DNA of 18,246 nt from Candidatus Shapirobacteria bacterium UBA2283 (GCA_002345725.1 DDWP01000028.1:1-18246), one strand, 5' to 3'. Shown: positions 5,459 to 13,104, counted from the stretch's first letter. Notes: a model not told the origin generated them from the sequence alone. A program made the numbers and translations.

Positions 5459-5487
5459 TTGACAACATAATATTATAGGTATAAAAT
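5459..5487 (+). promoter_or_regulatory. Promoter of the 121-residue ORF
   Basis: TTGACA (5459-5464), a 17-base spacer and TAAAAT (5482-5487). The start is expected near 5494, about 20 bases before the ATG at 5515. No Shine-Dalgarno site is seen in that short leader. Confidence 0.65.
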
Positions 5488-5514
5488 TCCTCATTATTTG
5501 TATACGTAATAAAT

Positions 5515-5880
5515 ATGCCACAAGTTGGAAAAACTGTCGAAATTGTTGGTGATAATCAAAAAGTCCATGCCAGAATTATTCGACTCAAACTTGAGAGTGG
5601 CAACACCGTTCTAACAGCCATAGACATTGCCAAAGGGTCACAACCTATCGTCCGAGACATCTTTGGCTTAATTGCTCACCAAGAAAACGAGAAAAAACAA
5701 CTACCTTTTCCCACAACCGTAAGACAGACTCTTCCAGATGTCGATAAACTAATTGGAGTGGTCAAATACCTCACCCCTGCTGATACTGATTACGAATGGG
5801 CAATTAAAAGCGTTATTGACCATGGTGATTTATCCACACCAGTTGTGGCCCGAATCACCAAACCATTAAATAGACAATAA
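5515..5880 (+). CDS. Unknown small protein
   Basis: 121 residues, not recognised. The N-terminal half looks like a small beta-rich domain (VGKTVEIVGDNQKVHARIIRLKLESGNTVLTAIDIA). The C-terminal half is mixed (LPDVDKLIGVVKYLTPADTDYEWAIKSVIDHGD). No membrane segment, signal peptide or Cys/His metal motif is present. It has its own good promoter and is the first of four short unknown genes in a row (5515-6721), each with a separate promoter-like -10. Composition and codon use resemble the neighbours, so it is probably a lineage-specific gene. Confidence 0.6.
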   Translation: MPQVGKTVEIVGDNQKVHARIIRLKLESGNTVLTAIDIAKGSQPIVRDIFGLIAHQENEKKQLPFPTTVRQTLPDVDKLIGVVKYLTPADTDYEWAIKSVIDHGDLSTPVVARITKPLNRQ

Positions 5881-5896
5881 AACACAATATAATAAT

Positions 5897-5905
5897 TGCT
5901 ATAAT
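5897..5905 (+). promoter_or_regulatory. Extended -10 promoter of the 117-residue ORF
   Basis: TGcTATAAT (hexamer 5900-5905) ends 11 bases before the ATG at 5917. No -35 is apparent, as expected for an extended -10 promoter. Confidence 0.6.
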
Positions 5906-5916
5906 CCTGGCAAATT

Positions 5917-6270
5917 ATGACAGTCATCTCAATTGGACACCGACCTTCTGGCAAAAGCTCTGAACACTCCTCTCAACCAAGAGCTAGTATTACTAGGCTA
6001 GTCCCCGAGCTCGAAGAAACACTTCACGAAACCTGTCGTCTACCTGTCAGACCAGAACACGATATCTGTCCTCACTGTGACGCAGTCCTCAAGCCAGCAA
6101 CTCAAGAGATAAAAGTAGCTCCAGTAGTTCAAGTTAGAAGAACAACTTTAGGTTCAGCTCCAAATAACACACCCGCCCCAGTCACCAGAGAAGGCGCAAA
6201 CTATCTCAGTCGCAACCGAAATAGGCCTATTCGCCCCACCGGCAACAAAAGTGTTACCGACATCCACTAA
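5917..6270 (+). CDS. Unknown protein with a small Cys/His cluster
   Basis: 117 residues, not recognised. The central part HETCRLPVRPEHDICPHCDAVLK (about 36-60) has Cys, His and a CPHC knuckle resembling half of a zinc ribbon, so a single treble-clef-like zinc site is possible. The flanks are Ser/Pro/Arg/Asn-rich and look disordered (NNTPAPVTREGANYLSRNRNRPIRPTGNK). No membrane segment. A strong extended -10 element precedes it. Zinc binding is inferred from spacing only; no function can be assigned. Confidence 0.55.
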   Translation: MTVISIGHRPSGKSSEHSSQPRASITRLVPELEETLHETCRLPVRPEHDICPHCDAVLKPATQEIKVAPVVQVRRTTLGSAPNNTPAPVTREGANYLSRNRNRPIRPTGNKSVTDIH

Positions 6271-6293
6271 AACAAGCCTTTGATACACATCTC

Positions 6294-6321
6294 TTGCATA
6301 TTCAAAGTCCTATAGTATAAT
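6294..6321 (+). promoter_or_regulatory. Promoter of the 66-residue ORF
   Basis: TTGCAT (6294-6299), a 16-base spacer and a perfect TATAAT (6316-6321), 6 bases before the ATG at 6328. This predicts a leaderless message. Confidence 0.75.
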
Positions 6322-6327
6322 AAATAT

Positions 6328-6528
6328 ATGGATACACTACCAATAACTCCACTCCCCTGTGTCCTCGGAGGCAGCGATTCTTCACGTCCAGGAGAAATGC
6401 CAGAAGCAATCTTAAAAAGAAGAGGTCAACCTTTAACACTCAAACTAGAAAACTTTCCAAGTAATGAAGCTTACCAAGCTTACATCAAAAAACACGGGAA
6501 AGAAGCACTAGTTGTTAGAACAAGATAA
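6328..6528 (+). CDS. Unknown small protein
   Basis: 66 residues, not recognised. The N-terminal 20 residues are Pro/Gly/Ser-rich (MDTLPITPLPCVLGGSDSS). The rest could fold as a short alpha/beta unit (PLTLKLENFPSNEAYQAYIKKHGKEALVVRTR). A perfect TATAAT at leaderless distance supports it as an expressed gene. The next ORF starts 10 bases downstream of its stop. Confidence 0.5.
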   Translation: MDTLPITPLPCVLGGSDSSRPGEMPEAILKRRGQPLTLKLENFPSNEAYQAYIKKHGKEALVVRTR

Positions 6529-6538
6529 TATTACAACT

Positions 6539-6721
6539 ATGGGCCAAACAGCTATCAGTATCGGCAATGGCCGACCAGAGACTCCTCCAAGCGGAAACAC
6601 CAAAATTCCTGGAGGAAAAACACTAGATCAGGTAAGACAAGAGTATGGAAAGCCACAACTCAAAGCTCCAGCTAACATTCCCACTATTCGCCAATCATTG
6701 ACACAAAAAAGACCCAAATAA
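6539..6721 (+). CDS. Unknown small Pro/Gly/Lys-rich protein
   Basis: 60 residues from the ATG at 6539 (MGQTAISIGNGRPETPPSGN). An in-frame TTG at 6512 lies inside the preceding gene and is less likely. The protein is basic and low in hydrophobic residues, so it is probably disordered. TAATAT (6526-6531) lies 7 bases before the ATG, matching the local leaderless pattern, but no -35 is seen. Its TAA is only 5 bases from the stop of the convergent htrA-like gene, and no terminator separates them. Confidence 0.42.
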   Translation: MGQTAISIGNGRPETPPSGNTKIPGGKTLDQVRQEYGKPQLKAPANIPTIRQSLTQKRPK

Positions 6722-6726
6722 TCTAG

Positions 6727-7839
6727 CTACTCCCTCTTCTCCAACCTCACCGAAACGGTAATATCCTTATTCTCCCGATACACTTTTAAGTTAAGCGTAT
6801 CACCAATTTTCTTTTTGTTAATATAATTAGCAATCGAGAAATCCTCAACGATTTTGTTCCCATCAATTTCTGTTATGATATCTCCCACTTTTAGTTCTGC
6901 CTTTTGAGCTGGACTACCATCCCCAATTTGTCTAACATAAGCCCCGGCCGGCACCTCATTCAACAATGCCGCTTGTTTAGATATAATCTGATATCCAACC
7001 CCTAGATAAGGCCTATCAAACTCCCCTGTTGTCTTAAAGTTATTAATCGACTCTTTGACCATATTAATTGGCAAAGCAAAACCAATCCCCTGTCCATTTT
7101 GAGACACCGCCACATTTACCCCAATCACTTCACCACTTGAATTAAATAACGGCCCTCCCGAATTTCCCGGGTTAATCGCCGCATCAGTCTGAATCACATT
7201 ACTTAACTTTTCCGAGCCTTCAAGTGGGCTACCAGCCACTATCCCTCGCCCCAGTCCCGAGATAACCCCAGTTGTCACTGTCGATCTAAATTCACCCAAA
7301 GCTGTTCCAATAGCGATCACTGTCTGTCCCACTTTTATTTTTTCCGAATCACCCAATGTCACTGGTACTAAATTATCTTTCTTAACTTTCAATATCGCCA
7401 GATCATTCTCCGGATCACGATAAATTTCCGTCACTTCGACCACTTCGTCCTTACCAATCACCACTTTATATTTAGCGCTAGTATCCGACACAACGTGCTT
7501 GTTAGTTACCACCAAGCCGTCAGCCGAAATAATAAATCCAGTTCCGATATCTTTTTCTATTTTTTCTTCAGTTGGGGCTGTCCCAAAACCTCCAAAAAAA
7601 TCAAAACCAGCAAAAGGGTCAAACACCTTATTAATTTTACTTATCGATACAGTTACTACGCTTGGAGTAGCCTTCTCCACCACCCGAGTCACCACCGACT
7701 CCTCATTGGACACCTCCAGAGTCTTCTCCACTCTTCCTACCCTATCTAAAGCTTTATAAGTCAACCATCCCCCACCCCCCATCAACCCCGCTCCGATCAC
7801 TACACCAATAAAAATATATATTAAATTTTTACTATTCAT
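6727..7839 (-). CDS. HtrA/DegP-type serine protease (S1C) with one PDZ domain
   Basis: 370 residues from the ATG at 7839. An upstream in-frame TTG at 7857 is rejected because TATAAT ends 7 bases before the ATG and would overlap that start. Residues 5-22 (NLIYIFIGVVIGAGLMGGG) are a membrane anchor, so the protease faces outside. The trypsin-like triad is His115 (VVTNKHVV), Asp146 (DPENDLAIL) and Ser227 (NPGNSGGPL). A C-terminal PDZ domain (about 280-365; PYLGVGYQIISKQAAL and SPAQKAELKVGDIITEIDG) handles substrate recognition. It probably degrades or refolds damaged envelope proteins. It follows the CtpA-type protease by 23 bases, but with its own promoter. Confidence 0.93.
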   Translation of the reverse strand: MNSKNLIYIFIGVVIGAGLMGGGGWLTYKALDRVGRVEKTLEVSNEESVVTRVVEKATPSVVTVSISKINKVFDPFAGFDFFGGFGTAPTEEKIEKDIGTGFIISADGLVVTNKHVVSDTSAKYKVVIGKDEVVEVTEIYRDPENDLAILKVKKDNLVPVTLGDSEKIKVGQTVIAIGTALGEFRSTVTTGVISGLGRGIVAGSPLEGSEKLSNVIQTDAAINPGNSGGPLFNSSGEVIGVNVAVSQNGQGIGFALPINMVKESINNFKTTGEFDRPYLGVGYQIISKQAALLNEVPAGAYVRQIGDGSPAQKAELKVGDIITEIDGNKIVEDFSIANYINKKKIGDTLNLKVYRENKDITVSVRLEKRE

Positions 7840-7846
7840 AAATTCA

Positions 7847-7874
7847 ATTATATTCAAAATGACTATTGTTTCAA
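7847..7874 (-). promoter_or_regulatory. Promoter of the HtrA-like protease
   Basis: TTGAAA (7874-7869), a 16-base spacer and TATAAT (7852-7847), then 7 bases to the ATG at 7839. Its -35 lies inside the end of the upstream protease gene. It fixes the start and predicts leaderless translation. Confidence 0.75.
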
Positions 7875-9065
7875 CAACACCTCTATCGCTTTATCAAGCT
7901 GGTTATCAGCTTTGGAGCCTTCTTCCTTGGGCGGTTCATAGACGACCTCCACATCAGGAGACACACCCACTTTATGAATATTTACTCCATTAGGTAACAA
8001 CCATCTAGCAATAGTTACATGAATTCCCGATCCGTCGGAAAAATCTTCCGGTTGTTGGACAGTTCCTTTGCCAAAAGTCTTTTCCCCTACCAAAGTCGCT
8101 CTCTTATACTCTTTCAATGCTCCAGCCAATATCTCCGAAGCTGAAGCCGAGCCACCATTCACCAACACTACCACTTTAGTATCCACCAATCTTCCCAAAG
8201 TCTTATCCACCACATAATCTTCCTTGGAACCATCAGACGATTCCTGCGACACGACTATTCCACTCTTTAAAAAATCAGAAGCCACCATCACTGATGCTTG
8301 TAGATATCCACCCGGATTATTACGCAAGTCCAGTACTATTCCAGCAGTATTTTCTTTTTTAATATTTGTCACTATCTCTCCCCATTCTTTATAAAGCAAA
8401 TCTGTAAATTTATACAACTTTACCCACGCAACTCTTTTCCCATCCTTCTCTTTAAATTCTAGTTCAATACTTGGCACTACAATATTTTCTCTTTTTAGAG
8501 TTACATCAAAAGTTTCCTTCGAGCTTTCCCGATACATGTTTAAAGTCACTTCAGTACCTATTTTTCCTCGGATTATTTCCACCGCTTCTTGTAGGCTTAT
8601 ACCCACAGTATTTTTCTCAATCTTTTTATTTTTATCAGTTATTTTAAGTATCAAATCACCCGACTGTAATCCAGCTCTTTCCGCCGGAGTCTTAGCCAAA
8701 GGTGCCATTACCGATAAGGTTTTATCTTTATAACCCAAACTTATGCCCACTCCACCAAATTGACCAGCCAAATCCTCATTGGCGCTTTTGTTCTCAGCCG
8801 CAGGTAAATAAAAAGTATAAGGATCTTCCAAAGAAGACACCATTCCTGAGATAGCCCCCTCCGCCATTTTCTTATCATCAAATTTATCTTTCTCTAAAAA
8901 CAACGTCTCTAATCTGCCCTTAACATACCACATTTTTGACAAGTTAAATTCACTGGTGCCGGTCAACCCAAACTTATTACTGCTATTCTCTCCAAGGCGG
9001 TAACTAATTAAAGAAACCAGCGACAACAAAGATAACAATAAGAAAACATTCCTAATCTTACGCAT
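7863..9065 (-). CDS. Carboxy-terminal processing peptidase (S41, CtpA/Prc-type)
   Basis: 400 residues, a normal length. Residues 5-22 are hydrophobic (RNVFLLLSLLSLVSLISY), a signal anchor placing the enzyme outside the membrane. A PDZ domain occupies about 98-190 (FGGVGISLGYKDKTLSVM and SPAERAGLQ-like TPAERAGLQSGDLILKI). The S41 catalytic domain follows, with RNNPGGYLQ (249-256), GGSASASEI with nucleophile Ser308, and EKTFGKG with the general-base Lys333. The family cleaves C-terminal tails of envelope proteins. The order ctpA then htrA suggests an envelope protein quality-control pair. A weak TTTAAT lies 8 bases before the ATG. Confidence 0.93.
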   Translation of the reverse strand: MRKIRNVFLLLSLLSLVSLISYRLGENSSNKFGLTGTSEFNLSKMWYVKGRLETLFLEKDKFDDKKMAEGAISGMVSSLEDPYTFYLPAAENKSANEDLAGQFGGVGISLGYKDKTLSVMAPLAKTPAERAGLQSGDLILKITDKNKKIEKNTVGISLQEAVEIIRGKIGTEVTLNMYRESSKETFDVTLKRENIVVPSIELEFKEKDGKRVAWVKLYKFTDLLYKEWGEIVTNIKKENTAGIVLDLRNNPGGYLQASVMVASDFLKSGIVVSQESSDGSKEDYVVDKTLGRLVDTKVVVLVNGGSASASEILAGALKEYKRATLVGEKTFGKGTVQQPEDFSDGSGIHVTIARWLLPNGVNIHKVGVSPDVEVVYEPPKEEGSKADNQLDKAIEVLLKQ

Positions 9066-9074
9066 TAAAAAAAA

Positions 9075-9434
9075 TTAAACTTCTAAGAAAAGCTTATCCT
9101 GATCTTTATCAATAGAAACTTTTTTTACTCCCTCCAAGTTGCTAGAAAGTAATTTATTAAAATCAGTTTCTAATAAAGAAATGATCGGCAAACTGATTTT
9201 AATTCTACCATCATTCAAATCACTTGGACCATTTTTGGTAATTATTGCCACCGTTCCCACTACCTCTGCCTTTAATACAGTTACTGTTGACAATTTTTCC
9301 ACCACCAATACTTTCCCCTTATCGCTTGATGATAAATCAAAAAAACTATTTACCAGACGCACTCCGGCAGATGCAGATAGAGAATCACCGTACAACAACA
9401 CCCCATCAAACTCCAGTATCAATCCATCTTTCAT
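9075..9434 (-). CDS. Unknown protein, possible small alpha/beta domain
   Basis: 119 residues, not recognised. It looks like a compact alpha/beta fold with several strands (KGKVLVVEKLSTVTVLKAE, VVGTVAIITKNG, RIKISLPIISL). These faintly recall a swivelling or NAD-like beta unit, but no motif is diagnostic. There is no signal peptide. TATAAT (9447-9442) ends 7 bases before the ATG, so it probably has its own leaderless mRNA. It stands between rpsR and the ctpA-like gene, 9 bases before the latter, which hints at co-expression with the envelope proteases. Low-confidence alternative: a divergent remnant of a larger enzyme. Confidence 0.55.
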   Translation of the reverse strand: MKDGLILEFDGVLLYGDSLSASAGVRLVNSFFDLSSSDKGKVLVVEKLSTVTVLKAEVVGTVAIITKNGPSDLNDGRIKISLPIISLLETDFNKLLSSNLEGVKKVSIDKDQDKLFLEV

Positions 9435-9441
9435 TAAACTA

Positions 9442-9447
9442 ATTATA
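9442..9447 (-). promoter_or_regulatory. -10 element of the 119-residue ORF
   Basis: A perfect TATAAT (9447-9442), 7 bases before the ATG at 9434. No convincing -35 upstream. Confidence 0.55.
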
Positions 9448-9457
9448 CAAGCTTATC

Positions 9458-9697
9458 TTACTCCTGGCTAGTGAAGGGCAACAGAGCCAAATGTCGGGAT
9501 TGCTTTATAGCAACTGCCAACTGACGCTGATGCTTTACACAGACACCGGTAAAAGAAGACTTAAGTATACGGCTTCGAGGTGACAAGTATTCAGCCAATC
9601 TTTCGACATCACTCCATACTGGCTCAACATTAGCCTTACAAAAAGCACATTCCCGAGAACGGGGTCTCATTTTTTCTTTTTTTGGTCTTATTCCCAT
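9458..9697 (-). CDS. rpsR: 30S ribosomal protein bS18
   Basis: 79 residues. It shows the bS18 core YLSPRSRILKSSFTGVCVKHQRQLAVAIKQSRHLALLPFTS, which binds 16S rRNA and bS6 on the 30S platform. An N-terminal CAFCKAN plus the downstream Cys/His (GVCVKHQ) make this the zinc-binding (C+) form. AGGA lies 4 bases before the ATG. It ends the rpsF-ssb-rpsR cluster, a conserved bacterial operon order. The C-terminus is of normal length. Confidence 0.96.
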   Translation of the reverse strand: MGIRPKKEKMRPRSRECAFCKANVEPVWSDVERLAEYLSPRSRILKSSFTGVCVKHQRQLAVAIKQSRHLALLPFTSQE

Positions 9698-9710
9698 ATT
9701 TTCCTTTTAA

Positions 9711-10205
9711 TTATTTATTATCGTCAACTAATGGTATTTCTCCGATTTCGTCGGGAATAACAATGTCTTCAATCTCACCATTGGGTGTAATCTCGACTTC
9801 TTCAGCCATTCCACCAGCAACCGGTTGATCAAAATGACCACCTTGGTTACCACCGGACATAGCTACACCTTTGTTATCTAAGATAATCATGTCATCAATT
9901 ACTATTTCTGACACTTGTTTCTTGACGCCAGTAGAGTCAACGATCTCACGATATTGAATTCTACCTTCAACATAAATTCTTCTACCCTTTGATAAAAGTT
10001 GTGAACATAATTCAGCTAATTTATTCCAAGCCACAATTCGATGAAATTGAGCATCTTCTTTTTTCTCACCCTGTTTGGTTATCCATACTCTATTGGTAGC
10101 CAAGCCAAAGCTTGATACTGCCATTCCAGATGGAGTATAACGCAATTCTGGATCACGGGTAAGGTTCCCTATTAACAGGACTCTATTTAGACATCTACTC
10201 GGCAT
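9711..10205 (-). CDS. ssb: Single-stranded DNA-binding protein with a non-standard C-tail
   Basis: 164 residues. Residues 1-110 are a standard OB fold (RVLLIGNLTRDPELRYTPSGMAVSSFGLATNR and YVEGRIQYREIVDSTGVKKQ). It coats single-stranded DNA during replication and repair. The tail (about 115-164) is Gly/Glu/Asp-rich, as expected, but ends DEIGEIPLVDDNK instead of the usual DDDIPF-type tip that docks partner proteins; an internal EIPL may stand in. It lies between rpsF and rpsR, the classic location. No Shine-Dalgarno site precedes the ATG. Confidence 0.95.
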   Translation of the reverse strand: MPSRCLNRVLLIGNLTRDPELRYTPSGMAVSSFGLATNRVWITKQGEKKEDAQFHRIVAWNKLAELCSQLLSKGRRIYVEGRIQYREIVDSTGVKKQVSEIVIDDMIILDNKGVAMSGGNQGGHFDQPVAGGMAEEVEITPNGEIEDIVIPDEIGEIPLVDDNK

Positions 10206-10227
10206 ATGTTTCTACTTTAATAAATAT

Positions 10228-10554
10228 TTACTTACCTTTTACAGGTTTAATATTAACGGGATTTTTTAAAATCAAATAGCGAATGACATTTGATTCTCTA
10301 TTTAAGAACAAGTTAAGCTCTTGCAATTTTACTGGCTTGGGTGATTCGACCATAAAAGACCAAAAGTCACCTTTTCTCAGTTTAGCAATCTCGTAAACAA
10401 GTTCTTTGACACCCAAGTTGTCTTTCTTGACTATCTTAGCCTGACTCTCGTCCAACCAAGCCTCAACTTTGGCAAAAACTTTTTCTTTCTCTACTTCTTC
10501 CACTTTTGGTGCAAGAACCAGAACCATTTGATATTTGTGTTGATTATCTTTCAT
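10228..10554 (-). CDS. rpsF: 30S ribosomal protein bS6
   Basis: 108 residues. The bS6 ferredoxin-like fold is visible in YQMVLVLAPKVEEVEKEKVFAKVEAWL and VKELVYEIAKLRKGDFWSFMVESPKPVKLQELNLFLNRESNVIRYLILK. It binds 16S rRNA together with bS18, which is encoded two genes downstream. No glutamate tail is present. It follows the 63-residue ORF by 8 bases, so it is probably cotranscribed with the cysM-cysS unit or read through from it. Confidence 0.96.
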   Translation of the reverse strand: MKDNQHKYQMVLVLAPKVEEVEKEKVFAKVEAWLDESQAKIVKKDNLGVKELVYEIAKLRKGDFWSFMVESPKPVKLQELNLFLNRESNVIRYLILKNPVNIKPVKGK

Positions 10555-10562
10555 AAAACTAT

Positions 10563-10754
10563 CTAGTTTATCATATCTTCCACGACTTTTGCGGGATCAA
10601 AATCAGCGTCTACAACTTTAAGTATTTGATTAATAAGTTCTTCGGGTATTTCTTCATTTTCCCCGTACTTTTCCAACATTGCTTCAGCTTTCAACATTGT
10701 ATCAGCCGAAACCTCCATATCAACTATTATTTTTCGTGCATCCGCAGCTGTCAT
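10563..10754 (-). CDS. Unknown small acidic helical protein
   Basis: 63 residues, not recognised. Acidic and almost wholly helical by eye (MTAADARKIIVDMEVSADTM, LKAEAMLEKYGENEEIPEELI). Its ATG overlaps the stop of cysS (TAATG), so it is translationally coupled to CysRS, and rpsF follows 8 bases later. No Cys, no basic patch and no membrane segment. The coupling makes a chance ORF unlikely. A regulatory or accessory role to CysRS is only a guess. Confidence 0.6.
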   Translation of the reverse strand: MTAADARKIIVDMEVSADTMLKAEAMLEKYGENEEIPEELINQILKVVDADFDPAKVVEDMIN

Positions 10755-12121
10755 TAGATTTTTTTAAAATTATAACCACCTTCTTTGTCCTCTATTATAT
10801 AACCTTTTTCTCGAATTTCATCTCTTAACTTGTCCGCTTCTGCCCAGTTCTTAGCCATCTTTGCTTCAAACCTCTGTTTGCCTAAGGCTTCTACCTCTTC
10901 GGGTATTATCTCTTTAACAATTTCTCTACCCAGGTCCAACCCCAAAATTTTATCAAGTTCAAGAAGTGTTGCTTTAATATCCCGAGGCTCGTAGTCCCCT
11001 TTTACCATTTTCCAAACTACTGCCATCGCCTCCGGCATCGACAGATCATCACCAACTTTATTGACAAACATCTCCACCACTTCGCTTAATACCTTTCCTT
11101 CTCCTTCGACCTGAGCTGCTTTTATCAACTTATTTAATGATGTCTGAGCCACATCCAATAGTTGAAAGGTAAAATCCATCCCTTTCCCATAACTAGATGT
11201 CAAAATCAGATATCGCATTGCTAATGGATCATAATTCTTCTCCACCAAATCAGACACTAATACAATGTTGCCCAAGCTCTTTGACATTTTCGCACCTTCG
11301 TATGTCAACCAGGCATTATGTATCCAATAATTAGCCGTCTGATGTCCAAATGCTCCATAGCCTTGAGCAATTTCGTTAGTGTGATGTACTCCGATATGTT
11401 CAATCCCTCCAGTATGGATATCAAATGTCTCACCTAAGTACTTAGTAGACATGGCTGTACATTCAATATGCCAGCCAGGGAAACCTTCGCCCCAAGGACT
11501 CAGCCACCTCATGATATGTTCCGGTTGATTAATTACCCACAAAAGAAAATCCCAAGGTTTTTTCTTTTCTTCGTCCACTTCAACTCTATTCCCCGAGTCC
11601 ATCTCTTCAAGTTTCAAGTTGGCAAACTTAGCATAATCAGCAAATTTCCCAGTATCAAAAACTAACCCTGTTTTTGTTAGATAAGCAAAACCATTCTTTT
11701 CGATTTTCCCAGCCAACTCAATCTGTTCTTCTACATGCTCAGTTGCTCGGCAAATAGTATTAATTCCCTTAATATTCAGTAGTTTCAAACTTTCTCTAAA
11801 CTGCTCTTCATATTTTTTGGCTACTTCCCACACAGTCAAGCCTTCTCTTTTTGCCCCTTTTTCCATCTTATCGTCACCAGTATCCGCATCAGATGTCAAA
11901 TGTCCCACATCAGTTACGTTCATTACCCAATTCACATCATTACCTATATATCTTAAAAATCGCACCAAAGTGTCCCACTGAACATAGCAATACATGTGGC
12001 CAATGTGCTGGTTCCAATAAACTGTCGGACCGCAGGAATATATTCCCACCTTCCCCTCTTCAATTGGTTTAAATTCTTCTTTCTTTCTTGTCGCTGTGTT
12101 GTAAAAAAATACTTTTTGCAT
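10754..12121 (-). CDS. cysS: Cysteinyl-tRNA synthetase
   Basis: Charges tRNA-Cys with cysteine. 455 residues, a typical CysRS length. Class I signatures: GIYSCGPTVYWNQHIGHMY with the zinc ligand Cys30 and HIGH (39-42); the zinc/active-site elements GWHIECTAMS and HTGGIEHIGVHHTNEIAQ; and the KMSKSLGN loop. The C-terminal helical DALR/anticodon region is shorter but intact (AEADKLRDEIREKGYIIED). It follows the cysteine synthase gene by 20 bases with a perfect TATAAT between them. It can therefore be expressed both from its own leaderless promoter and by read-through from the Cys attenuator. Its stop overlaps the next ATG. Confidence 0.97.
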   Translation of the reverse strand: MQKVFFYNTATRKKEEFKPIEEGKVGIYSCGPTVYWNQHIGHMYCYVQWDTLVRFLRYIGNDVNWVMNVTDVGHLTSDADTGDDKMEKGAKREGLTVWEVAKKYEEQFRESLKLLNIKGINTICRATEHVEEQIELAGKIEKNGFAYLTKTGLVFDTGKFADYAKFANLKLEEMDSGNRVEVDEEKKKPWDFLLWVINQPEHIMRWLSPWGEGFPGWHIECTAMSTKYLGETFDIHTGGIEHIGVHHTNEIAQGYGAFGHQTANYWIHNAWLTYEGAKMSKSLGNIVLVSDLVEKNYDPLAMRYLILTSSYGKGMDFTFQLLDVAQTSLNKLIKAAQVEGEGKVLSEVVEMFVNKVGDDLSMPEAMAVVWKMVKGDYEPRDIKATLLELDKILGLDLGREIVKEIIPEEVEALGKQRFEAKMAKNWAEADKLRDEIREKGYIIEDKEGGYNFKKI

Positions 12122-12127
12122 AGTTAA

Positions 12128-12133
12128 ATTATA
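12128..12133 (-). promoter_or_regulatory. -10 element of cysS
   Basis: A perfect TATAAT (12133-12128), 6 bases before the cysS ATG (12121), in the short gap after the cysteine synthase gene. This predicts a second, leaderless start inside the operon. No strong -35. Confidence 0.6.
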
Positions 12134-12141
12134 TCCAATTA

Positions 12142-13020
12142 TTAACTAAACAGTTTAGTACTAATATATCTATCTCCTCGATCAGGAAAAATAGTTACAA
12201 TTGTTCCTGTTTTAATAGTCCTACTAACCTCTACAGCTCCCCATAATGCCGCTCCAGAAGAAATTCCTACTGACAAACCATCGTTCTTAAACAACTTTCT
12301 TGCCAAGTCAAAAGCCTCGTCATCAACTAATGTTTTAACCTCATCTATTAATTCTCGCCTAAAAATCGGCGGCATATAGTTCTCTAAATTTCTCAAACCT
12401 TGTATTTCTGAATTTTTAATCGGCTCTAGTCCAGTCACCTTAATATTTTTACTCCACTCTTTTAGCCTTCTACTCACACCCACAATTGTCCCCGTTGTTC
12501 CAATTCCTACTACCAAATTAGTTACATCAGGGACGTCTTTAATAACTTCTAACCCAGTTCCGAAGTAATGTGCCAACACATTATTCTCATTTTGATATTG
12601 ATCCAACATCAGATATTTATCTGATTCTTTCCTGACCATCTCTTTAGCCATATCGATTGTAGTTGTCTTACTAGTATCGACCAAAATCACCGACGCCCCG
12701 TATGCCTCAAGTAATTTAATTCTCTCAATACTTGCATGTCGTGACATTACCGCTACAAACTTATAACCAAACACAGGTGCCAGCATCGCCAAACCAATCC
12801 CAGTGTTGCCGCTAGTCGGCTCTACCAGAGTCAACCCATCTCTTAGCAACCCCCTCTTACTTGCCTCACTAGCCATTCTCCAGGCCACCCTATCTTTTAT
12901 CGATCCCCCTGGATTATTACCCTCTAATTTGGCAAAAATTTTAACCTTTGAATTCACCGAATACTTCGACAGATCAATCATCGGCGTTTTTCCTATTAAC
13001 TTGTTTAATGTAAATTTCAT
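12142..13020 (-). CDS. cysM: PLP-dependent cysteine synthase, CysM-type
   Basis: 292 residues. It makes cysteine from an activated serine (O-acetylserine or O-phosphoserine) and a sulfur donor. PLP Lys42 lies in LEGNNPGGSIKDR. PTSGNTGIGLAM binds substrate, GIGTTGTIVGVSR binds the cofactor phosphate, and DRGDRYISTKLF is the C-terminal signature. LEGNNPxGSxKDR, YMPPIFRRELIDEV and DRGDRY are closer to CysM than to CysK; the acceptor cannot be fixed. It starts 24 bases after a T7 terminator that follows a Cys-coded leader peptide, so expression is probably attenuated by charged tRNA-Cys. No Shine-Dalgarno site. No serine acetyltransferase gene is in the window. Confidence 0.9.
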   Translation of the reverse strand: MKFTLNKLIGKTPMIDLSKYSVNSKVKIFAKLEGNNPGGSIKDRVAWRMASEASKRGLLRDGLTLVEPTSGNTGIGLAMLAPVFGYKFVAVMSRHASIERIKLLEAYGASVILVDTSKTTTIDMAKEMVRKESDKYLMLDQYQNENNVLAHYFGTGLEVIKDVPDVTNLVVGIGTTGTIVGVSRRLKEWSKNIKVTGLEPIKNSEIQGLRNLENYMPPIFRRELIDEVKTLVDDEAFDLARKLFKNDGLSVGISSGAALWGAVEVSRTIKTGTIVTIFPDRGDRYISTKLFS

Positions 13021-13043
13021 AATATTTTTAAAAATTTTTAAAT

Positions 13044-13068
13044 AAAAAAACCTCCCAAATTTGGGAGG
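13044..13068 (-). terminator. Intrinsic terminator in front of cysM (Cys attenuator)
   Basis: On the minus strand, CCTCCCAA (13068-13061) pairs with TTGGGAGG (13058-13051), as a near-continuous palindrome, followed by seven T (13050-13044). It ends 24 bases before the cysM ATG and downstream of the leader promoter. It therefore acts within the cysM transcript and not at its end. Confidence 0.87.
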
Positions 13069-13104
13069 CGTACGATACGTTAAAAGCCTCCCCTAACAGG
13101 AGGT
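13063..13104 (-). promoter_or_regulatory. Cys attenuator: competing hairpins
   Basis: Segment 1 is ACCTCC (13104-13099), inside the last leader codons. Segment 2 is GGGGAGGC (13093-13086). Segment 3 is GCCTCCC (13069-13063), the 5' arm of the terminator. Segment 4 is its 3' arm. Segment 2 pairs with segment 1 (CCTCC/GGAGG) or, with 7 perfect pairs, with segment 3. A small CGTA-TCG-TACG hairpin lies in the 2:3 loop. Stalling on the first Cys codons (13110-13105) would cover segment 1 and allow 2:3 antitermination. The pairing is read directly; the mechanism is inferred. Confidence 0.78.
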
